From Heyndrickxia sporothermodurans (lineage in GTDB: Bacteria; Bacillota; Bacilli; Bacillales; Bacillaceae_C), in NCBI GenBank assembly GCA_018333075.1, contig BORH01000028.1:1-49691 (forward strand): a stretch of 49,691 nt of DNA, read 5' to 3'. The position numbers and the translations under genes are program-made. Shown one piece after another: positions 44,133 to 49,691 of this stretch; position 1 is the first letter of the stretch, and each line of letters starts with the position of its first letter. The notes under the pieces were generated by a model. That model had not been told where the DNA came from and did not search any database. It was given only the letters and a program-made list of their open reading frames with translations.

Positions 44133-46972
44133 TTATAACTTTCTCCATCTTTTTTTGAATCCTCTATAAGTTGTAGTTAGAACTCTACCTTTTCTTGCAA
44201 CAGCAATTCCTTTCCAATAATAGACAATAGACTTATACTTTGGATCGTAATATTTTTTTCCATAATACAACGTTTTTGCAATCTGCAAAGGAGAAATTCC
44301 CCTTTGGATCATTCTTACTGCCAAATGTGTAGTAGCTCTAAATAAAGGTACCCCATATCTTTTTCCCCAGTAAGTTATTCCCCTTACAGCCAATCTAATA
44401 GCCCAAGCTGCTATAGGATTATGTCCATCAGGATCGATAAAATTTATTGGATTATTAATAGCATACGTATACCCATTTTGAGACAATGGGTCATCATCAT
44501 CTCCTGGATATGGATCTAGTGCTAAGAATGCTCCATTTACCGGATTATAGTATCGAGCTTGTAAATAATAATTCTTTGTTTCATCATCATAGTAATAACC
44601 TGCATAACGAATTGGATTTTCTTTCGCTATATCTCCTTCTACTTTCAAAATATTCCCGTATGCATCGTATTCATAACTACCAACCTCTTTGCCGTTGTTA
44701 TCACGAATCGATAAAATATCTCCACGGTGATTCGTCCAATAATGATAAACAGTTTCTTTCCAATTACCACTACTGTCCTTCGTTTTTACAATGCTTCCTA
44801 ATGGTGTAGTTCCATCCCATTCGTAATAACGATAAGCAATAATATTTCCTTTTTCTTTTACGATTTCCATCTCTAATACTTCATTATTATAGAAGTATTC
44901 GTATACTTTGTCCCCAACAGTTTTCGTTAGTCGCAAACCATTTTCATCATACGTATATGAGGCAATTTTTTTATCGTCTAATGTTTTCACAGATACTAAT
45001 TGCTGCATTTCATTATAAGTATACTTATAGTTTTCATCTTTCAGAAGATTGCCATCGGCATCATAAATATACTGAACATCATTTTTAGTTTGAATTTGAT
45101 TCGCTTCATTGTAAGTAAATTTATCAGTTTTACCATTAACTGTAGAACTTAAACGGTTTCCTACGGCATCATACTTATAACTATTTTCTACGCCATTTGG
45201 AAGAATTTCTTTTACTAATTGATTAGTCTTATCATACGAATATGTTGAAACTTTGCCAGCAATATTTTGACTATTAATATTTCCATTTTTAGTATAACCA
45301 TAGTCAAAAGAGAATACTTCATCTGTTGATGAGTTATATTTAATTTGCTTCAAATTATTTGAATCATCAAATTGTTGAATACGTGAATATAAATCTTTGT
45401 TTACTATAAGAGATTGTTGGTTTTTCTCATTATTTTTCTCAAATTTGTTTCTCTACATCACCAATTTTATATGTTACAGATTCAATATCGTTATTTTCTG
45501 TATTATAACTAATATTTTCTTGTACACCAAAATCATTTTTGTAGTTTGTGAATCGAGTCTTTAAACTTTCTTTTTCATCATAATCATATGTCTGTGTAAA
45601 TAAGCCGACTACTTGTTTTGATAGTAAATTCGTTTCGTTCGTATAAACAAATGATTTTAGTACTTCATTATTTTGTTTAATAGAAGTTAAATTACCTAAT
45701 TCATCATAAGCCAAATTATAGGACGCTGCGGTACTGTTCTGTTTATTAAGAACTCGCATTTCTTCAATATTTCCAGATTGGTTATAAATATAACCCGTTT
45801 GAATGCCTGAAGGTAATATTTTTTTACTCATTTTACCATTCAAATCATATTCATATTGGAAAGTCATTGTTGGCATAACTGTTTTTATGATTTGATCATT
45901 GTTATTGTATTCATAAGATTTTTTACGATTTAATGCATCTGTAAGAAATAATAGATTTCCATTATTATCATATTGATAACTTGTTTTATGCCCATTTCCA
46001 TCGGTTACTGAAGTTATCACGACAAAATAGAGTGGATCATACGAATAGATCGTCTGGTTACCTTCAGGATCTGTCTCCGCTTTCTTTTGTCCATATACTG
46101 TATACTGAACAGTCGCTGTATTCCCTTTTGCATCACTTTGTGTCACTTGATAACTATCATCATTATATTGTGTTACTTCGTATGTGCCGTTGGGATATGT
46201 TACTTTAATTTGACGTCCATACTGATCATAATCATATTTTGTGATCTCATCACCAGTTTGTGTTTTGACTAATTCTCCTTCGTTATATTCATTTGTCGTC
46301 ACAACACCACTAGGATTTTTACTTTCAATCAATTGATTTTGGTTGTCATATTTATTAATCGTTGTACCTTCGGATGTTGTTTCCTTAATGATATTTCCAT
46401 TATTATCATATTCAAAAGTTTCAATTGTTCCATCTGGGTTAATTTGCTTTAACAAATTGTAATTAGCATCATATTTATAAGAAGTGGTTAATTGATTCTC
46501 TTCCTCTTGTGGATTAGAAACCGTTGCCACTGCAAATGTTTTATTATCTAAGTCACGCGTATAGATCGTCTCTGTATCATCAGTTGCAATAGAAGTAAAT
46601 TCATTATCCTTCATATTAAACGAATATGTATTCGTTACAGATAATTCTTCACCCGAAGCTTGCTGATCAAATATTTTTAATTCATTTTCATCATATGAGA
46701 AGGTTGTTACATTTTTCTTTCCATCGATGTACTTTGTCAATTGATTCTGAGAACTATATTCAAATTTTTCAACAATTGATTTTTCTGTTTTCTCACTATG
46801 GATTGAGGTTTGAACTAATCGATCACCATCATAGAAATATTCTGTCCAATGATCCGCAAATTGTACCTTATCCACTTTTCCTTGAGTATTGTAAGAAATA
46901 TGAATTTTTTCTTGATTAGTAATTCCTTTTTCTTCTTCTATAGTCGTCAATTGATCACTAGCATAGACATCC
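44133..46972 (-). pseudogene. Rhs/YD-repeat toxin gene, 5'-truncated and frameshifted
   Basis: About 940 codons of YD repeats such as YEYDANGNI-type units, an Rhs core ending (YYLQARYYNP, INFIDPDGH) and a 96-residue variable tail. Two lesions: the 5' end, including any signal peptide, is missing at a junction near 46972 with an opposite-strand ImmA gene, and a frameshift near 45445 in AAACAAATTTGAGAAAAA splits the gene into 45439-46972 and 44133-45438. The tail (THLAVRMIQRGISPLQIAK, then IAVARKGRVLTTTYRG) looks like a DUF4258-type domain, which belongs to a fold shared with ribonuclease toxins. The shorter frame has no ribosome binding site at TTG 45353. Confidence 0.85.
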
Positions 46973-47475
46973 GCTTTCCTTCGAACCTTAAACGAAAACT
47001 CATAGCGAAAGCATTCGATATTGATTATGAAACCCATTTTGCGCCAGCTTATTCTTCCATAGAATACGGAGAAGCATTTATTGTTACTGATAAACGAGTA
47101 TCTCATGAAAAACAAAACGAACAGTTTTTCCATGAATTAGGCCACATCCTTCTTCACGAAGGAAATCAAAATAGCATGGTTGAGATGTTTAGAGATAAGC
47201 AAGAATGGGATGCACATCTATTTACCATATTTGCTGCTATCCCCTATCACATGATTGATTTTAATGTTGAGAATACAGTACGGAGTCTACAGGAGCGTTT
47301 TAACGTGTCTTATTCGATAGCAAAAAAACGGTTTAATGATATACAGCAAAAATTGTATGTTGCATCAAAACAAATGCAAACCCCTAAAAAATCATACGAA
47401 GTTAGTCCTTATAACCTTGAAGGACGGTCAAAAGAAACAAAACGATATGAAAGCAAAAATGTCAGTGATATATGA
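46962..47475 (+). pseudogene. ImmA/IrrE-family metallopeptidase, 5'-truncated
   Basis: Zinc-peptidase part with HELGH in FFHELGHILLHEG, preceded by IRFPSNLKRKLIAKAFDI, which resembles the early part of such proteins. The usual first 15-20 residues are missing, because the sequence left of about 46962 belongs to the opposite-strand rhs gene; the frame stays open into it but without a start or ribosome binding site. In ICEs and prophages ImmA cleaves an ImmR-type repressor; none is present here. Confidence 0.75.
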
Positions 47476-47806
47476 TTATGAACCGGACGGCAGACAACGC
47501 AATATGTGGTTTGTAATTGATTTCAGAGAACCAATACCTTGGACGGAAAAAGCTATGTATATCAAAGTCGTCCCATTCGGCTACAAGGATGTTTATGAAT
47601 TTCAAGATGATATTATCGGATGTTCTGTTTTACTTGAGGAATTACTCTTGATGCATAAAGGACCTGAATATATTGGGGTCAACTTACAAGCTATTCAAGA
47701 TCGTTTAACTATTGTAGGAATGGAATCTATTCAAGTTGAACGTTTTATTATACAAGTTGTTGATTTAAAGGAAGTACTATCGTTCGTAGAAACCACATTC
47801 ATATAA
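47447..47806 (+). CDS. Small hypothetical protein 1 of a tandem pair
   Basis: Not recognised. About 119 residues from ATG 47447 (or 115 from 47459), overlapping the end of the ImmA gene. The C-terminal part YIGVNLQAIQDRLTIVGMES followed by VERFIIQVVDLKEVLSF matches the corresponding part of the next protein. No signal peptide or membrane segment. Starting further left at 47336 would only add the shadow of the ImmA frame. Confidence 0.55.
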   Translation: MKAKMSVIYDYEPDGRQRNMWFVIDFREPIPWTEKAMYIKVVPFGYKDVYEFQDDIIGCSVLLEELLLMHKGPEYIGVNLQAIQDRLTIVGMESIQVERFIIQVVDLKEVLSFVETTFI

Positions 47807-47831
47807 AATTTATTGAAAGAAATTTACAGAA

Positions 47832-48215
47832 ATGCCGCAGCAAAGACTTTACCACGAATTCATAAACGGAAAAATAGTACCTTATTTATATGTATTAACA
47901 TTTAAACCCTGCGAATTAAACTGGGATAAGCCTGAGTATTATTTTAATGTAATCAAACCTTTTGAACACTTTGGCTTTGATGAATTTGATGATACCTTAA
48001 ATAATGCTTCAATTTACTTAGGAGACTTTATAATAAATAAGTCTTATCCAGATAAGATTGGAATAAATCTAAATTTAGTAAAAAAACGAATATTAAATTA
48101 TGGAGTCGATCCATATGTTATAAGACAATTTATTGCACATGTTTTAAATATAGAAGAATTTTTGAATTTAATTCCTAATGAAAGGAAACTAAGCTTTTGT
48201 GTTGGAAGATCGTAA
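47832..48215 (+). CDS. Small hypothetical protein 2 of a tandem pair
   Basis: Not recognised. 127 residues, 26 bases after protein 1. KIGINLNLVKKRILNYGVDP and VIRQFIAHVLNIEEFLNLI line up with the C-terminal part of protein 1, so the two are probably old tandem duplicates. GAAAGAA is the only ribosome binding site-like sequence. Cargo of the integrated element or small immunity-like proteins are possibilities. Confidence 0.6.
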   Translation: MPQQRLYHEFINGKIVPYLYVLTFKPCELNWDKPEYYFNVIKPFEHFGFDEFDDTLNNASIYLGDFIINKSYPDKIGINLNLVKKRILNYGVDPYVIRQFIAHVLNIEEFLNLIPNERKLSFCVGRS

Positions 48216-48340
48216 TTAATGTAAATGTTACCCTATATCTGTATAACTCTCTTTGTTTATTGTACAGGCAGTAGATTCTAAAGAAATAATAAACTTCACA
48301 TATGATATGTTTTTTTAATTATGCTAGGAGGGAGTTACTT

Positions 48341-49551
48341 GTGTATAGCAAAGAAATAATTAAAGGCAAGAAATGGGTTTGTATTGCAGATGGCCCACGT
48401 GATCCTGTCACTGGTAAAAGAAATCAAATATCTCGTAGAGGAAAAACAAAAAAGGAGGCAGAACAAAAAGTTAAAGATGTATTAAAAAAGCTAGAAGAAC
48501 ATGGGATTGACGAGAAAAAGGTCAAAAACATAACCTTTGATAAAATAGCAAAAGAGTGGCTAGAAGTATATGCTTTAACCGGAAAAAAGCGTTCTACATT
48601 GAGGATAAGAGAAAAAGAAATAAAATTTTTAAATAGATATATCGCTAAAGTAATTGTTGCTAAAATATCTCACAAAAAATACCAAAAGATACTTAAAGAT
48701 CTTTCAGATAAAAGTTATCCCAAGGACAACAATTTCTAGTGTGCATACAACAGCAGGAATGATTTTTAAATAATTAAAGAAAAATATATTAAAGAAAGCC
48801 CTACAGTCGGAGCTGTTATACCTCAAAAAATCTTAACAGTTGAAGATATAGAAAATAATAAAATAGAGGAAAAATACCTTGAAAAAGATGAGTTATATGA
48901 GTTGTTAAATGCAGTCCAAGTTCATGGCGTTTATCTTGATTTGAAATGTTCTATTTGTTAGCCTTTACCGGAATGAGATCAAGAGAACTGTGTGCTAAGT
49001 GGACAGACATAAATTTTAAAACAAATTCTTTGCGAGTGACTAAAACCCTCTATAATGAAACTTAATAACATGAAAAAATACGAACTAACCCCACCTAAAA
49101 CAAAAGGTTCTATTAGGGAATTTGACTTAGACGAGGATATAATAAATCTCTTAAAAAAACATAAAGCAAACCAAGCGAAATCAAAACTGGCTAATAGACA
49201 TAAACTAGCCGACAATCATAACGAAAATTTTATTTTTTGTCGAAACAATGGCTATCCTTTTGCCCCAGCGAATGTACTACAACGTATGAAAAAAATTGTC
49301 TGCAAAACAGCATTTAAAAAAAATGCGACTCCTCATTTTTTCGTCATACTCATATCAGTATGATGACAGAAGCTGAAATTGATCTTCCGAGCATTATGAA
49401 AAGAGTTGGTCATGATGATGCTCAAACAACGATGAAGATATATACTCACGTTACTGAGAAAATGAAAAAGAATGCTACTCAAAAGATTAAAAATCATTTC
49501 GGAAGCATTCTTGATTTTAAGAATTTAAAAAGAAATGTTAGCAAAATGTGA
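48341..49551 (+). pseudogene. Tyrosine integrase (ICE/phage type), multiply frameshifted
   Basis: Once about 400 residues. GTG 48341 follows AGGAGGGAG. The N-terminal arm-binding domain (DGPRDPVTGKRNQISRRGKT) and start of the core-binding domain are intact to about 48725. Beyond that the frame changes near 48730, hits a TAA near 48768, shifts again near 48945 (one base lost), near 49066 and near 49340 (one T lost). Catalytic parts remain in pieces: TGMRSREL, TPHFFRHTH (across a shift), GHDDAQTTMKIYTHV with the tyrosine. It cannot be active. Confidence 0.85.
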
Positions 49552-49563
49552 TTTTTTTAAAAA

Positions 49564-49614
49564 AAGGGTGACTCAAAAGGTCGTTAAATAACGACTTTTT
49601 GAGCACCCTTTTCA
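49564..49614 (+). terminator. Long hairpin with T-tail at the element end
   Basis: A 21-base-pair stem with one bulged A (arms from AAGGGTG and ACCCTT inward to GTCGTT/AACGAC, loop AAAT) followed by TTTTCATTTT. Strong intrinsic terminator shape. Similar GGGTG...CACCC hairpins border some insertion sequences, so it might be the end of an element beyond the window. Confidence 0.75.
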
Positions 49615-49653
49615 TTTTGGTTTTTAGAATATCCAAAAGGTCTGGTTTTAGAT

Positions 49654-49690
49654 ACGGATAAGGGCTATTTCTGCCCTTATTTTTGTCCGT
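49654..49690. other. Second hairpin at the right edge
   Basis: Stem ATAAGGGC/GCCCTTAT (49658-49665 with 49673-49680) inside outer arms ACGGA and TCCGT. Followed by TTTTG on the plus strand. Possibly the beginning of a neighbouring insertion sequence; it is cut by the window edge. Confidence 0.5.
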
Positions 49691-49691
49691 T

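Noticed and set aside
46849-46961. Upstream ATG extending the ImmA frame
   Set aside because: The added 38 residues are the antisense of the rhs gene, with no ribosome binding site.

Overview
The window reads as the chromosome of a low-GC, Gram-positive member of the Bacillaceae. Evidence: the 5' end of a 16S rRNA gene with a tandem Bacillus-type promoter pair, the gene order yeaC-yeaD-yebA-guaA-pbuG known from Bacillus subtilis, a GlcT/RAT-controlled ptsG, two purine riboswitches, strong AGGAGG ribosome binding sites with frequent TTG and GTG starts, and lipoprotein signal peptides. The genus cannot be fixed from the sequence alone.

Layout. (1) 1-509: start of an rrn operon reading left, with promoters P1 and P2. 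(2) 510-3613: ptsG and its antiterminator gene glcT, with an RAT/terminator leader. (3) 3710-7295: pbuG and guaA, each behind its own guanine-type purine riboswitch and leader terminator; a PurBox-like pair lies upstream of pbuG. (4) 7296-11688: MoxR ATPase, DUF58 protein and transglutaminase-like membrane protein in an overlapping operon. (5) 12008-14993: NAD salvage genes pncA, pncB and nadE. (6) 15147-19673: a two-component system divergent from an ABC exporter and a DUF4097 lipoprotein; two AAGCTT-centred palindromes sit between them. (7) 20048-21490: an amino-acid permease. (8) 21608-38255: a long minus-strand island for a Tad/Flp-type pilus (CpaB, CpaE, CpaF, TadB, TadC, Flp pilin, TadE-like and TadG-like pseudopilins). 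Interleaved with the pilus genes are two VWA lipoproteins, two unusual secreted repeat proteins and a set of small polytopic membrane proteins. (9) 39138-49691: a decayed mobile region with a broken IS21-family element, a frameshifted IS3-family element, a truncated and frameshifted Rhs toxin gene with an intact immunity-like gene, a 5'-truncated ImmA/IrrE peptidase, two tandem related small proteins and a heavily frameshifted tyrosine integrase. Hairpins at the right edge may be the end of another element.

The part most worth attention is the Tad island. Components appear twice: VWA lipoprotein, proline/glycine-repeat secreted protein and multi-pass membrane protein. Both repeat proteins share one plan: signal peptide, degenerate six-residue x-P-G-T-P-I repeats, a low-complexity stalk, a helical body, a glycine/alanine-rich hydrophobic segment and a lysine-rich amphipathic tail. 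That plan resembles a stalked, membrane-inserting surface protein, and the neighbouring small membrane proteins could be partners or immunity factors. This is inference. The cluster has no prepilin peptidase, so an enzyme encoded elsewhere would have to mature the pilin.

Reading frames from ptsG to cpaB are clean, whereas nearly every gene right of 39 kb carries lesions. That contrast argues that the lesions are real decay and not general sequencing error.
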